Shown: positions 47,221 to 56,190 of the stretch, in pieces | How positions within the stretch are numbered: the first letter of the stretch is position 1 | How the letters are laid out: the number at the start of each line of letters is the position of its first letter | Source: Palsa-739 sp035532535 | GTDB lineage: Bacteria; Actinomycetota; Thermoleophilia; Gaiellales; Gaiellaceae | Reading direction: 5' to 3' | Assembly: GCA_035532535.1 (NCBI GenBank) | Contig: DATKQT010000036.1 | Coordinates: 1-64,000, forward strand | DNA: 64,000 nucleotides | Translations under genes and position numbers: made by a program | Notes under the pieces: model-generated | What the model saw: only the letters and a program-made list of their open reading frames with translations | Told to the model about the DNA's origin: nothing | The model's database searches: none

Positions 47221-48486
47221 GTGGCGCGGGAGCTTTTCGGTACCGACGGTGTCCGCGGCATCGTGGGCGAGTTCGTGACCGCCGAACTCGTCGAGCGTCT
47301 CGGCAAGGCGTCGGCGCTCTGGTCGGGAGGCGGCCGCGTGTTCATCGGCCGCGACACACGTGCGTCGGGCGCGGAGCTCGCGGACGCATTCGCGCGCGGC
47401 GTCGAATCCGCCGGCGGCGTCGCGGTGGTCGGAGGCGTTGTGCCGACTCCGGCCGTTGCACTGCTCCGACTCGATCTCGGCGTCGTCATCTCGGCGTCGC
47501 ACAACCCGCCGGAATACAACGGCGTGAAGTTCTTCGACCGCGATGGACGCAAGCTCACGGACGACGCCGAGGAGGAGATCGAAGCGCTCATTGACGCCGA
47601 CGCGCCCGGCGGCGGTGAGGTCGATCGCGTCGGTTTCGCAGCAGACAGCTACCTCGAGCATGTGCTCGAACGGTTCGGCTCCGACCTCTCGGGCCTGCGC
47701 GTCGCGGTGGACTGTGCCAACGGCGCGTATGCCGGCATCGCGCCCCAGGCGTTCGAACGACTCGGCGCCGACGTGACTGCGATCGGGAACGCGCCGGACG
47801 GCCACAACATCAACGTGGGCTGCGGCGCGACGGATCTCGCGCTCCTGCAGCGGACCGTGACCGGGGGTGACTTCCACCTCGGCGTCGCCTTCGACGGCGA
47901 CGGCGACCGGATGCTCGCGGTCGACGGCGACGGCGCGGTCGTGGACGGGGATCAGATCGTCGCCGTGCTCGCGTTGCACCTCGGCGTCGACCTCGTCGCG
48001 GTCACAACGATGGCGAATCTCGGCTTCCACCGTTTGATGGAAGACCATGGCGTGCGCGTCGTCACGACCGACGTCGGCGACCGGTACGTGCTCGAGGCGC
48101 TCCACCGCGAGGGAGGCCTGCTCGGTGGAGAGCAGTCGGGGCACATCATCTTCCTGCGCGACCACGTCACTGGTGACGGCCTGGCCGCTGCGCTCCTCCT
48201 CTGCGACGCGGTGCGTGGAACAACGCTCGCACGGGCGGCCGCGGCGATGACGCGCTATCCACAGGCGAAGCAGAACCTGCCCCGGTCGGAACGCGGCCCG
48301 CTGCCGCAATCCCTGCTCGACGCCGTGGACCGCGTGAACGCAGAATTGAACGGCGACGGCCGCGTGCTCGTGCGTCCATCGGGCACCGAGCCGGTCGTCC
48401 GCGTGCTCGCGGAGGCTCCCACGGAGGAGGAATCGGAAGCCCTCTGTGGTAGGGTGGTCAAGCTCGTTTTCGAAGAGCTCGGCTGA
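47221..48486 (+). CDS. glmM: Phosphoglucosamine mutase
   Basis: A 421-aa enzyme converting glucosamine-6-phosphate to glucosamine-1-phosphate for UDP-GlcNAc. The start ELFGTDGVRGIVGE, the phosphoserine loop VVISASHNPPEYNGVKFF, the metal loop FDGDGDRML, GGEQSGHII and the phosphate-binding RPSGTEPVVRV are all present. GTG 47221 is preferred to ATG 47197 on promoter position and homology. glmS, the preceding enzyme of the pathway, follows directly. Confidence 0.96.
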   Translation: MARELFGTDGVRGIVGEFVTAELVERLGKASALWSGGGRVFIGRDTRASGAELADAFARGVESAGGVAVVGGVVPTPAVALLRLDLGVVISASHNPPEYNGVKFFDRDGRKLTDDAEEEIEALIDADAPGGGEVDRVGFAADSYLEHVLERFGSDLSGLRVAVDCANGAYAGIAPQAFERLGADVTAIGNAPDGHNINVGCGATDLALLQRTVTGGDFHLGVAFDGDGDRMLAVDGDGAVVDGDQIVAVLALHLGVDLVAVTTMANLGFHRLMEDHGVRVVTTDVGDRYVLEALHREGGLLGGEQSGHIIFLRDHVTGDGLAAALLLCDAVRGTTLARAAAAMTRYPQAKQNLPRSERGPLPQSLLDAVDRVNAELNGDGRVLVRPSGTEPVVRVLAEAPTEEESEALCGRVVKLVFEELG

Positions 48487-48542
48487 CCGTTCCGCGACGC
48501 CGCGGACCGGTCTGACAGCCGGGCTCGTTCCATTTCCAGGCC

Positions 48543-50378
48543 ATGTGCGGGATCATCGGATACGTCGGGGAACGTGAGGCGAAGCCGCTCCTGCTCCAGG
48601 GGCTGCAGCGTCTCGAATACCGTGGATACGACTCCGCGGGCATCGTGCTGCGCGAGGACGACGGGCTCGACTACGTGCGGGCGGTCGGCAATCTCCAGAA
48701 TCTCGTCACCGCGGTCGGGCCGAATGGGTCGAAGTCGCGGCAGGGCCTCGGGCACACGCGCTGGGCAACCCACGGCGGCGTCACCGAGCGGAACTGCCAT
48801 CCGCTCGTCGGCTGCGACGCGTCGAAGCTCGCGATCGTGCTCAACGGCATCGTCGAGAACTACCGCGAGCTCAAGGAACAACTCGAGGCGGACGGGCACA
48901 CCTTCACGTCCGAGACCGACGCCGAAGTGGTCGTGCACCTCCTCGAGCGCGAATACGACGGCGACCTGACGGCAGCGCTCCAGCGCGTCTTCCCGCAGCT
49001 CGAAGGCCACTTCTCCATCGTCGCCATCCACCACGACCATCCCAACCTGCTCGCCGGCGTCAGGCACCAGACGCCGCTCGTCGTCGGCGTCGGCGAGGGC
49101 GAGATGTTCATCGCGTCGTCCGTGGCGGCGTTCCTCAGCGAGACGCGCCGCGCGTACTTCCCGATCGACGGCGAGATCATCGAGATCACGCTCGCGGGCG
49201 CGCGCTTCATCGTCGGCGGCGCCGAGGTCGAACGGGAGCCAGAGGAGATCCAGTGGGATCAGGAGGTCGCCGAGAAGGGCGGCTTCGAGACGTTCATGCT
49301 GAAGGAGATCTACGAGCAGCCCGAGGCGGTGGCGGAGACGATCGGCGACCGCGTCCGAGGCCACAACCTCATCCTCGAGGCGCTCGCGATGACCGAGCTC
49401 GAAGTCCAGAACCTGCGCCGCGTCGTCATCGTCGCGTGCGGCACTGCGTACCACGCTGCCGTCGTCGGGCGCTACGTGATCGAGGAATGGGCGCGCATCC
49501 CGGTCGAGCCCGACATCGCGAGCGAGTGGATCTACCGCAATCCGGTGCTGTCGAAGGACACGCTCGTGATCGGCATCTCTCAGTCGGGCGAGACGCGCGA
49601 CACCGTGAACGCCGTCAAGCTCGCGCGCGAGCTCGGCGCGCGCACGCTCGCGATCACGAACCAGATGGGGACGCAGATCACGCGCGAGGCCGAGGCGACC
49701 ATGTACACGCGCTGTGGGCTCGAGGTCGGCGTCGCAGCGTCGAAGACGTTCACCGCTCAGGCGGCGTTGCTCTGTCTGATCGCGCTGAAGCTGGCGCAGA
49801 TCCGCAAAACGCTGCCGCCGGATGAGATCGACTTCATCCTCGACCGCCTGCACGAACTGCCGGAGAAGATCCAGACGTTCCTCGACGACGTCGACGCCGG
49901 TCGCCACCGGATCGAAGAAATCGCGCAGCGCTTCTACGAGAAGCCGTTCTTCCTCTACCTCGGCCGCCACATCGGGCTGCCTGTCGCGCTCGAAGGCGCG
50001 CTCAAGCTGAAGGAGATCTCGTACATTCCGACCGACGCATACTCGGCGGGCGAGATGAAGCACGGCCCGATCGCGCTGCTGGATGAGGGAACGCCTGTTG
50101 TCGTCGTCGCGACGAACATCCACGTCTACGACAAGATCGTCTCCAACATTCAGGAGACGCGCGCGCGCGGCGCGCACGTGATCGCGATCGCGACCGAGGG
50201 CAACGAGGACATCCAGCACCACGCCGACGACGTCATCTTCGTCCCGCGCACGCCTGCGTTCCTGCAGGCGGTGCTCGCGGTCGTCCCGCTCCAGCTGCTC
50301 GCGTATCGGATTGCCCGGCTCCGCGGCCTGAATGTCGATCAGCCGCGGAACCTCGCGAAAACCGTCACCGTCGAGTAG
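48543..50378 (+). CDS. glmS: Glutamine-fructose-6-phosphate aminotransferase
   Basis: A 611-aa enzyme making glucosamine-6-phosphate. Cys2 after Met (MCGIIGYVG) is the N-terminal nucleophile of the glutaminase domain, with GHTRWATHGG and LNGIVENYREL. Two SIS domains follow (ACGTAYHAAVVG, ISQSGETRDTVNAV; LGRHIGLPVALEGALKLKE) and the C-tail NLAKTVTVE is diagnostic. It ends one base before the convergent arfB stop. Confidence 0.98.
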   Translation: MCGIIGYVGEREAKPLLLQGLQRLEYRGYDSAGIVLREDDGLDYVRAVGNLQNLVTAVGPNGSKSRQGLGHTRWATHGGVTERNCHPLVGCDASKLAIVLNGIVENYRELKEQLEADGHTFTSETDAEVVVHLLEREYDGDLTAALQRVFPQLEGHFSIVAIHHDHPNLLAGVRHQTPLVVGVGEGEMFIASSVAAFLSETRRAYFPIDGEIIEITLAGARFIVGGAEVEREPEEIQWDQEVAEKGGFETFMLKEIYEQPEAVAETIGDRVRGHNLILEALAMTELEVQNLRRVVIVACGTAYHAAVVGRYVIEEWARIPVEPDIASEWIYRNPVLSKDTLVIGISQSGETRDTVNAVKLARELGARTLAITNQMGTQITREAEATMYTRCGLEVGVAASKTFTAQAALLCLIALKLAQIRKTLPPDEIDFILDRLHELPEKIQTFLDDVDAGRHRIEEIAQRFYEKPFFLYLGRHIGLPVALEGALKLKEISYIPTDAYSAGEMKHGPIALLDEGTPVVVVATNIHVYDKIVSNIQETRARGAHVIAIATEGNEDIQHHADDVIFVPRTPAFLQAVLAVVPLQLLAYRIARLRGLNVDQPRNLAKTVTVE

Positions 50379-50789
50379 TCAATCGGGGGGAGGCTTGCGC
50401 AGGCGCTTCGCCTGCGAGCGCCGCCGCTTCTCCTCCAGACGGCGCTCGCGCGATGCGGCCGTCGGCTTGGTCGCAACCCGGCGCCGCTCGACGTGCAGGG
50501 CTGCGCGCAGCGCTGCGACGAGGCGCTCGACGGCGAGCTCGCGGTTACGCAGCTGGCTGCGCTCGTCCTGTGCGACAGCGCGCAGCACCGGTCCCGCCTT
50601 CGCGACGACACGCCGTTTCTGCATCGCCGACAACGCCTCCGAGGCCTCGACATCGAAGACCGCTTCGACGCGGGTCTCGGACTTCTGCGCGTGCTGGCCG
50701 CCCGGCCCGCTCGATCGTGACGTCCGCAACACGATCTCGCGCAGCGGCAGAACGACCGAGCGGGTGACGCGAATAGACTCGCCGTCCAT
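50379..50789 (-). CDS. arfB: Peptidyl-tRNA hydrolase ArfB (YaeJ/ICT1 type)
   Basis: A 136-aa codon-independent release factor that rescues stalled ribosomes. The GGQ loop is SSGPGGQHAQKSETRVE, and the C-terminus is a long basic tail (RERRLEEKRRRSQAKRL) that enters the empty mRNA channel. ATG 50789 lies in a CCATGG whose other strand starts the HAD gene; AAGGAG sits 10 nt upstream. It faces glmS tail to tail with no gap. Confidence 0.92.
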   Translation of the reverse strand: MDGESIRVTRSVVLPLREIVLRTSRSSGPGGQHAQKSETRVEAVFDVEASEALSAMQKRRVVAKAGPVLRAVAQDERSQLRNRELAVERLVAALRAALHVERRRVATKPTAASRERRLEEKRRRSQAKRLRKPPPD

Positions 50790-51564
50790 GGCTGCGATTC
50801 TCCTTGACGTCGACGGTGTGCTGCACGTTTCCGGTCAGCCCATTCCCGGGGCAGCCGCTGCCGTCCACCGGTTGCGTGGCGACGGCCACCGGCTCCGGTT
50901 CGTGACGAACACGACGACGCGCTCTCGGGCACGGCTCGCCGAGGAGCTGCGGACGGCTGGGATCGAGGTCGACGACGCCGAGGTGCAGACGACCGCGGAC
51001 GCGGCCGTCACGGCGCTTCGCGGCCGCCGGGTGTTTGCACTCGTGATGCAGGGCCTTGTCGGGGATCTGGAAGGAATCGAGCTCGTCGGGGACAGCGCGG
51101 ACGCGGTGCTCATCGGCGGCGCCGACGAGACGCCCGAGACGAATCTCGTCTTCTCGTACATGAACCTCGCGCGCGCTTTCGCAGAGCTGGAGCTCGGCGC
51201 TTCGCTCTACTGCTTGCACCGGAACCGCTGGTGGCAGACGGCGCGTGGGCCGCTGCTCGACGCCGGGGCGTTCGTCGCCGGGCTCGAGTACGCAGCCGAC
51301 GTCGAGGCGACCGTCATCGGCAAGCCGAGCGTCTCGTACTTCACCGCGGCGCTCGAGGCGCTCGACGCCGACCCCGAGCTCACCTGGATGGTCGGTGACG
51401 ATCTCGAGAGCGACATCGCCGGCGCGCAGGCGATGAACATGCACACCGTGCTCGTGCGCACCGGGAAGTTCCGCCCGGACGCCGTCGAGGCATCGCGCGT
51501 GCGGCCGGACGGCATTGTGTCGTCGATCGGCCAGCTGCCCGACTGGCTGGAGGAGCACCTCTGA
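50788..51564 (+). CDS. HAD-superfamily hydrolase, subfamily IIA
   Basis: A 258-aa phosphatase-like protein: nucleophile motif LLDVDGVLHVSG, motif II FVTNTTTRS, a C2 cap, and motif III/IV around IGKPSVSYF and MVGDDLESDIAGAQ. It resembles LHPP/NagD-type phosphatases; the substrate is unknown. TAGACT (50774-50779) lies 8 nt before ATG 50788, which overlaps the arfB start codon on the other strand. It heads the HAD-acpS-nnr-alr-methyltransferase operon. Confidence 0.88.
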   Translation: MAAILLDVDGVLHVSGQPIPGAAAAVHRLRGDGHRLRFVTNTTTRSRARLAEELRTAGIEVDDAEVQTTADAAVTALRGRRVFALVMQGLVGDLEGIELVGDSADAVLIGGADETPETNLVFSYMNLARAFAELELGASLYCLHRNRWWQTARGPLLDAGAFVAGLEYAADVEATVIGKPSVSYFTAALEALDADPELTWMVGDDLESDIAGAQAMNMHTVLVRTGKFRPDAVEASRVRPDGIVSSIGQLPDWLEEHL

Positions 51565-51572
51565 ACGTTCGG

Positions 51573-51929
51573 GTGGGCACCGATCTGATCGAGATCGAGC
51601 GGGTGCGGCGCGCGCTCGACCGGTACGAGCGGTTCCGCGAGCGTTGCTTCACCGCCGCCGAGCAGGCGTATTGCGAGTCGAGGCCGAACCCCGCCCAGAG
51701 CTACGCGGGCCGGTTCGCGGGCAAGGAGGCGGTCGGGAAGGCGCTCGGCTTCGGCGTTGCGCGGGCGTTCGCGTGGAAGGAGATCGAGATCGTCGGCCGG
51801 CCGAAGCCGTCGGTGCAGCTGTCGGGACGCGTCGCCGAGTGGGCGGAGCACGTCGGCGCCGGCGCGATCGACCTCTCCATGACGCACTCCCGCGAGCTCG
51901 CCCAGGCGGTGGCGATTGTGAATGACTGA
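51573..51929 (+). CDS. acpS: Holo-[acyl-carrier-protein] synthase
   Basis: A 118-aa enzyme that attaches 4'-phosphopantetheine from CoA to ACP. The Mg-binding motif GTDLIEIERV (Asp4) and GRFAGKEAVGKALGFG (Glu) are present. GTG 51573 is 8 nt after the HAD stop. nnr begins inside its last codons (8-nt overlap), the common acpS-nnr-alr layout. Confidence 0.95.
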   Translation: MGTDLIEIERVRRALDRYERFRERCFTAAEQAYCESRPNPAQSYAGRFAGKEAVGKALGFGVARAFAWKEIEIVGRPKPSVQLSGRVAEWAEHVGAGAIDLSMTHSRELAQAVAIVND

Positions 51930-53277
51930 GTTCGAGTCCTTGTACACCGCTGCGGAGATGCGCGCCGCCGAGGAGGGGTACGGCGGCACCGTCGAGGAGC
52001 TGATGGAACGCGCCGGGAATGCGGCCGCGCGCGTCGGTCTGGAGCTGTATCCGCGCGCGCAGCGGTGGACGGTCGTGTGCGGGGGCGGAGCAAATGGCGG
52101 CGATGGGCGCATCGCAGCACGCGAGCTCGAGCGCGCCGGCAAGGACGTGCGCGTCGTCGACGCGAAGGCTGGGGAGTCGGACCTCGGCCACTCGGACGTG
52201 ATCGTCGACGCGCTCTTCGGCACCGGCTTTGCGGGCGAGCCGCGCCCCGACGCCGCGGCGCTGATCGAGAGCATCAACGCGTCCGCAGCACGCGTGCTCG
52301 CGATCGACCTGCCCTCGGGTGTCGACTCGTCGACGGGTGAGGTTGCAGGCGCCGCGGTCCGCGCCGACGCAACGGTCACCTTCCACGGACGCAAGGTCGG
52401 CCTCGTGGTCGCGCCCGGCCGCTTCCACGCCGGGGCCGTCCACGTTGCCGACATCGGGCTCGACCCGGTCGACACCGAGCACCGGCTGGTCGGGGCCGGG
52501 ATCCTTCGCTCGGTCCCGCGCCGGCGCGATACGGACAACAAGTACACCGCAGGCCACGTGCTCGTCGTCGGCGGATCGCCGGGCCTGACAGGCGCGCCGT
52601 CCCTGACCGCGATGGCGGCGCTCCGCGCAGACGCGGGGTACGTCACGCTTGCAGCGCCGGAGGAGACGCTGCCCGTCTTCGAACAGCGCCTGCTCGAAGT
52701 GGTGAAACGTCCTCTGCCCGACGATCTGACCGAGCTGGCGGCGAAGGCGTCTGCGCTCGCGATCGGGCCGGGCCTCGGCCGAAGCGCTGCTGTGCACGCG
52801 CTCGTGCGCCGCACGCTCGCCGAGCTCGCCTTGCCCGCGGTCGTCGACGCGGACGCGCTGTTCGGGCTCGAGCCGGGGGACTGGCCCGCGCCGCGCGTGC
52901 TGACGCCGCACGAGGGCGAGCTCGCTCGGCTCCTCGGCTGCGACTCGAAGGAGATCGCCGCGCACCGCCTCGCCTCCGTCCGGGAGGCGGCGGAGCGCTT
53001 CGGCTGCGTCGTGCTCCTCAAGGGAGCGGACACGCTCGTCGCCGCGCCCGGCCGCGGGCTGCTCGTCGCTGCACTCGGGCTGTCGTCGCTCGCGACCGCA
53101 GGGACCGGCGACGTCCTGACCGGCATCGTGGCGGCGTTCCTCGCCAAGGGCATGGACGCGCAGCTCGCCGCCGCCGCGGCGGCCGCCGCGCAGCAGCGTG
53201 CGTCCGTGGAGGCGCCGCAGCGCGCAGGGCTCGTCGCGAGCGACCTGATCGAAGCGCTGCCGCGCGCGCTGAAGTAA
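51922..53277 (+). CDS. nnr: Bifunctional NAD(P)H-hydrate epimerase/dehydratase
   Basis: A 451-aa repair enzyme for hydrated NAD(P)H. The N-terminal epimerase half has VVCGGGANGGDGR and LPSGVDSSTGEV; the C-terminal ADP-dependent dehydratase half has GHVLVVGGSPGLTGAPSL, GPGLGRS, LTPHEGELARLLG and the catalytic ATAGTGDVLTGIVAA with Asp. ATG 51922 overlaps acpS; its stop shares a base with the alr start. Confidence 0.95.
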   Translation: MTEFESLYTAAEMRAAEEGYGGTVEELMERAGNAAARVGLELYPRAQRWTVVCGGGANGGDGRIAARELERAGKDVRVVDAKAGESDLGHSDVIVDALFGTGFAGEPRPDAAALIESINASAARVLAIDLPSGVDSSTGEVAGAAVRADATVTFHGRKVGLVVAPGRFHAGAVHVADIGLDPVDTEHRLVGAGILRSVPRRRDTDNKYTAGHVLVVGGSPGLTGAPSLTAMAALRADAGYVTLAAPEETLPVFEQRLLEVVKRPLPDDLTELAAKASALAIGPGLGRSAAVHALVRRTLAELALPAVVDADALFGLEPGDWPAPRVLTPHEGELARLLGCDSKEIAAHRLASVREAAERFGCVVLLKGADTLVAAPGRGLLVAALGLSSLATAGTGDVLTGIVAAFLAKGMDAQLAAAAAAAAQQRASVEAPQRAGLVASDLIEALPRALK

Positions 53278-54296
53278 TGCATCGCTCGGAGATCACCGTC
53301 GACCTGGGTGCCGTGCGACGCAATGTCCGCGTTCTGCTCGACGCGCTGCGCGGCGCGCAGCTCTGGGCGGTCGTGAAGGCGAATGCGTATGCCCACGGCG
53401 CGACCGACATCGCGGGCGCAGCATTCGGCGCCGGTGCGTCGGCCCTCTGCGTCGCCACCGTCCCGGAGGCGCTCGCACTTCGGCGCGAGTTCCCGACCGC
53501 GCGCATCATCGTCATGGGGCCGGCGCTGAACCGCGAGGTCGGTCAGGCGCGCGACGCACACCTCGAGCTCGTCGTCTCCGCGGATGACGTTCCGCCCGGC
53601 GTTCGCGTGCACGTGAAGCTCGACACCGGCATGGGGCGCTGGGGCGTCTCCGAGCTCTTGTCGCCGCCGCTCGAGGTGGTCGGCTTGATGAGCCACCTCG
53701 CCACCGCCGACACCGATGCGGCGTATGCGGAGTGGCAGATCGAGCGCTTCCGTGCCGCGACCGCCCCGTACACCTATCTCGAGCGGCACATCGCGAACAG
53801 CGCGGGCGCGCTGCGCTATTCGTCTGCCGCGTTCGACGCTGCACGGTGCGGCATCGCCGTGCTCGGGCTCTCGCCCTTCGGCACCGACCCCGCGGAGGAC
53901 GGGCTTCAGCCCGTGCTCGGCTGGACGAGCCACGTTGCGCTGTGCAGGCTCCTGCGCCCGGGTGAGAGCACGGGCTACGGCCGGCGCTTCGTCGCTGCGC
54001 AGGACACCTGGGTCGGGATCGTTCCCGTCGGCTATGCGGATGGCTTCCGGCGCGACCTGACGGGAACGACGGTCCGGGTCGGCGGGATACCCCGCCGGGT
54101 GGTGGGAACCGTGTCGATGGATGCATTCGCGGTCGAGCTCGACGGCGAAGTCCCGATCGGGACGCCGGTCGTGCTCATCGGCAACGGCGTCCTCGCCGAG
54201 GAGCACGCGCGCGTGGCCGGAACCATTCCCCACGATCTCGTCTGCGGGATCAACTCCACTCCTTTGCGTGCGCGCCGCACCGTCATCGATGCCTGA
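53277..54296 (+). CDS. alr: Alanine racemase
   Basis: A 339-aa PLP enzyme making D-alanine for peptidoglycan. The PLP lysine is in WAVVKANAYAHGA (about Lys34), the second catalytic Tyr in the GTVSMDAFAVE-following C-terminal domain region with VGYADGFRR, and GYGRRF binds the cofactor phosphate area. It is slightly shorter than usual (about 360-380 aa). In many actinobacteria alr is followed by tsaE-tsaB-rimI; here a methyltransferase follows instead. Confidence 0.94.
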   Translation: MHRSEITVDLGAVRRNVRVLLDALRGAQLWAVVKANAYAHGATDIAGAAFGAGASALCVATVPEALALRREFPTARIIVMGPALNREVGQARDAHLELVVSADDVPPGVRVHVKLDTGMGRWGVSELLSPPLEVVGLMSHLATADTDAAYAEWQIERFRAATAPYTYLERHIANSAGALRYSSAAFDAARCGIAVLGLSPFGTDPAEDGLQPVLGWTSHVALCRLLRPGESTGYGRRFVAAQDTWVGIVPVGYADGFRRDLTGTTVRVGGIPRRVVGTVSMDAFAVELDGEVPIGTPVVLIGNGVLAEEHARVAGTIPHDLVCGINSTPLRARRTVIDA

Positions 54297-54987
54297 CCGC
54301 TTTGCGCGCACCGCCTCGCAGGTGGCAGCGCATCAGGACGAGCGTGCCGCGGCGCTCGCCGGCGTCGTGCACGCGTTCGTGCTGCCGAGCGGCGACGAGC
54401 GGGCGCTCGACGTCGGCACCGGTGCGGGCGCGCTTGCGCTTGCGCTCGCACCGCTCGTGCGCGAAGTGGTCGGCGTCGACCGCGTGCCGGAGCTGCTCGA
54501 GCTGGCGCGCGATCGCGCCGCCGCCCACGCGACCGTCACCTTCGTCGAGGGCGACGCTGCGCATCTCCCGTTCGGCGACGGCTCCTTCGACCTGGCATGC
54601 ACGCTGCGCACGCTCCACCATGTGCCGCGGCCGGAGCTCGTCCTCGCCGAGCTCGTCCGGGTGACACGGCCGGGCGGCCGGCTTCTCGTCATCGACCAGA
54701 TCGCGCCCGTCGACCCGCTGGCCGCGCTCGACCTCGATCGCTTCGAGCGCGCGCGCGACCCGAGCCACACGCGACTGCTGCCCGAGATCGATCTGCGGCA
54801 GCTGTTCGAGGCCAACGAGCTCGTCCTCCTGCGGGACCGGCACGACGTCGAACGCCGGCCGCTCGACGCCTATCTCGATCTCGCAGCCTGCGGCGGCGAC
54901 GAGCGGGCGCGGGCACGTGCGTTGGCCCCCGAAGGCCAGGACGTCTACACGGCCCGACTGGGCTGGTACCTACTGCAGCGCGGGTGA
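54289..54987 (+). CDS. Class I SAM-dependent methyltransferase
   Basis: A 232-aa UbiE-like methyltransferase: ALDVGTGAGALALALAPLV (motif I), VVGVDRVPELLELA, GDAAHLPFGDGSFDLACTLR (motif IV) and LVRVTRPGGRLLVID. Acceptor unknown. ATG 54289 overlaps the alr stop by 8 nt, so it is the last gene of the acpS-nnr-alr operon. The end overlaps the MarR gene by 18 bp, convergent. Confidence 0.82.
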   Translation: MPDRFARTASQVAAHQDERAAALAGVVHAFVLPSGDERALDVGTGAGALALALAPLVREVVGVDRVPELLELARDRAAAHATVTFVEGDAAHLPFGDGSFDLACTLRTLHHVPRPELVLAELVRVTRPGGRLLVIDQIAPVDPLAALDLDRFERARDPSHTRLLPEIDLRQLFEANELVLLRDRHDVERRPLDAYLDLAACGGDERARARALAPEGQDVYTARLGWYLLQRG

Positions 54988-55398
54988 CTCGTGCAGCGTC
55001 GGGAGCTGGTCGACGGCCTCCCGTAGCTGCCGGCGCTCCGTCTCGAGGCCGGTGAACGACATCTCGAGACGTCGCTCTCCCTCGAGCGTCAGTCGCAGAT
55101 ACGCGACGCGGCCATCTCGTCCGGACTGCTCGCGCTCGACGAGCCCGCTCTCCTCGGCCCGGCTCACGAGCTCGGTGACGGTGCTCTGCGCGAGCTGCAG
55201 CCGGCGCGCGAGATCGGTCACGGTGGACTGTCCGCTGCCGTCGGGCGCCCCCTTGATCATCAGCAGCAGCAGGTAGCGCTGAGGCGTCAGCCCCGACCGT
55301 CGTGCAACGCGCTCGCTCTGGCGCAGGAACGAACGGAGCGCCGCACGGAAGCCGGCGACGGCGATGACGTCATCGATCTCGTGGCCCTCGAACCCCAT
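54970..55398 (-). CDS. MarR family transcriptional regulator
   Basis: A 142-aa winged-helix regulator: RRSGLTPQRYLLLLMIKGAP, the recognition helix LQLAQSTVTELVSRAEESGL and the wing VEREQSGRDGRVAYLRLT. MarR dimers repress genes for efflux or catabolism until a phenolic ligand binds. ATG 55398 has TAGGAT (55412-55407) 8 nt upstream; its first three bases are the stop codon of the SDR gene. A likely target is itself or the SDR gene (inference). Confidence 0.9.
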   Translation of the reverse strand: MGFEGHEIDDVIAVAGFRAALRSFLRQSERVARRSGLTPQRYLLLLMIKGAPDGSGQSTVTDLARRLQLAQSTVTELVSRAEESGLVEREQSGRDGRVAYLRLTLEGERRLEMSFTGLETERRQLREAVDQLPTLHESPALQ

Positions 55399-55406
55399 AC
55401 CCGGTA

Positions 55407-55412
55407 ATCCTA
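55407..55412 (-). promoter_or_regulatory. -10 box TAGGAT of marR, containing the SDR stop codon
   Basis: TAG of the box is the stop of the upstream SDR gene on the same strand; 8 nt separate the box from ATG 55398. The same dual use of a stop codon is seen at 12073-12078 and 15814-15819. Confidence 0.5.
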
Positions 55413-56159
55413 GACCGGTCGGCGCGAAAAACCGAGGACGCGCGCGAATGTATTCGGTAGGAATGCTTGGAGCCGGCCGGCGATCCCGTAGTACCGGGGG
55501 ACGCTCGTTTCGCCGCGTCCGTGCTCGAGCGATGCGAGCACGTGCGCGGCGACCGCCTCCGGGCCGACGACGAGCCGCTGCACGGGCCGGGGAAGCCACG
55601 ACTGCGGGAACCCCTCGGTCTCGATGAAGCCGGGCTTGACCGTGTGCACCCGGATACGCCGCGGTCGCAGCTGCGCAGCGATCGAGCGCGAGAACGCGAG
55701 CTGCGCGTGCTTCGACGCCGAGTACGGGCCGGAGGGCGGGAAGGCGACGTCCCCGGCCACGGACACGATGTTGACGACGTCCGCGGGCGCCGCCGCCTCG
55801 AGCCCGGGCAGGAAGGCGCGGAGGCACCACACGCTGCCGAGATAGTTGACGCGGATGACCTCCTCGATTGCCGCCGGATCGGCGTTCAGAAAGTTCGCGC
55901 GGCCCGGTATGCCCGCGTTGTTCACGAGGAGGTGGATCTGTGGGTGGCGCTCGAGCACCCGCGCCGCGGCTGTGTCGACCGCCTCGCGGTCGCCGACGTC
56001 GCAGACCTCGATCTCGCCGCCGGTCTCGTCCGCGAGCGCGCGGAGGCGATCCTCCCGGCGTGCGACGAGGACGCAGCGCCAGCCCTTGCGGGCGAGCCCG
56101 CGCGCGATCGCGGCGCCGATGCCGGAGGATGCACCGGTGACGACTGCGATCTTCTGCAT
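55410..56159 (-). CDS. Short-chain dehydrogenase/reductase
   Basis: A 249-aa classical SDR: cofactor motif VTGASSGIGAAIARGLA, NNAG in LLVNNAGIPG, catalytic Ser in NIVSVAGD and YSASK as Y-x3-K. The Arg residues after the first strand (VARREDRLRAL) favour NADPH. C-terminal helices suggest a lipid or steroid-like substrate type, not assignable. TAGGCT (56171-56166) lies 6 nt before ATG 56159. Confidence 0.88.
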   Translation of the reverse strand: MQKIAVVTGASSGIGAAIARGLARKGWRCVLVARREDRLRALADETGGEIEVCDVGDREAVDTAAARVLERHPQIHLLVNNAGIPGRANFLNADPAAIEEVIRVNYLGSVWCLRAFLPGLEAAAPADVVNIVSVAGDVAFPPSGPYSASKHAQLAFSRSIAAQLRPRRIRVHTVKPGFIETEGFPQSWLPRPVQRLVVGPEAVAAHVLASLEHGRGETSVPRYYGIAGRLQAFLPNTFARVLGFSRRPV

Positions 56160-56165
56160 CCGAGC

Positions 56166-56184
56166 AGCCTACGCCGACTAGGAT
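56166..56184. promoter_or_regulatory. Back-to-back -10 boxes, SDR gene and fabI
   Basis: Minus: TAGGCT (56171-56166), 6 nt, ATG 56159. Plus: TAGGAT (56179-56184), 6 nt, GTG 56191. Nearly identical boxes face away from each other across 7 bp. Confidence 0.5.
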
Positions 56185-56190
56185 CCGCCG

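Noticed and set aside
48255..50222. A 655-codon minus-strand frame opposite glmS.
   Set aside because: Shadow frame; glmS has every expected motif.
51207..54311. A 1034-codon minus-strand frame across acpS, nnr and alr.
   Set aside because: Low-complexity Ser/Ala/Arg shadow of three well-recognised genes.
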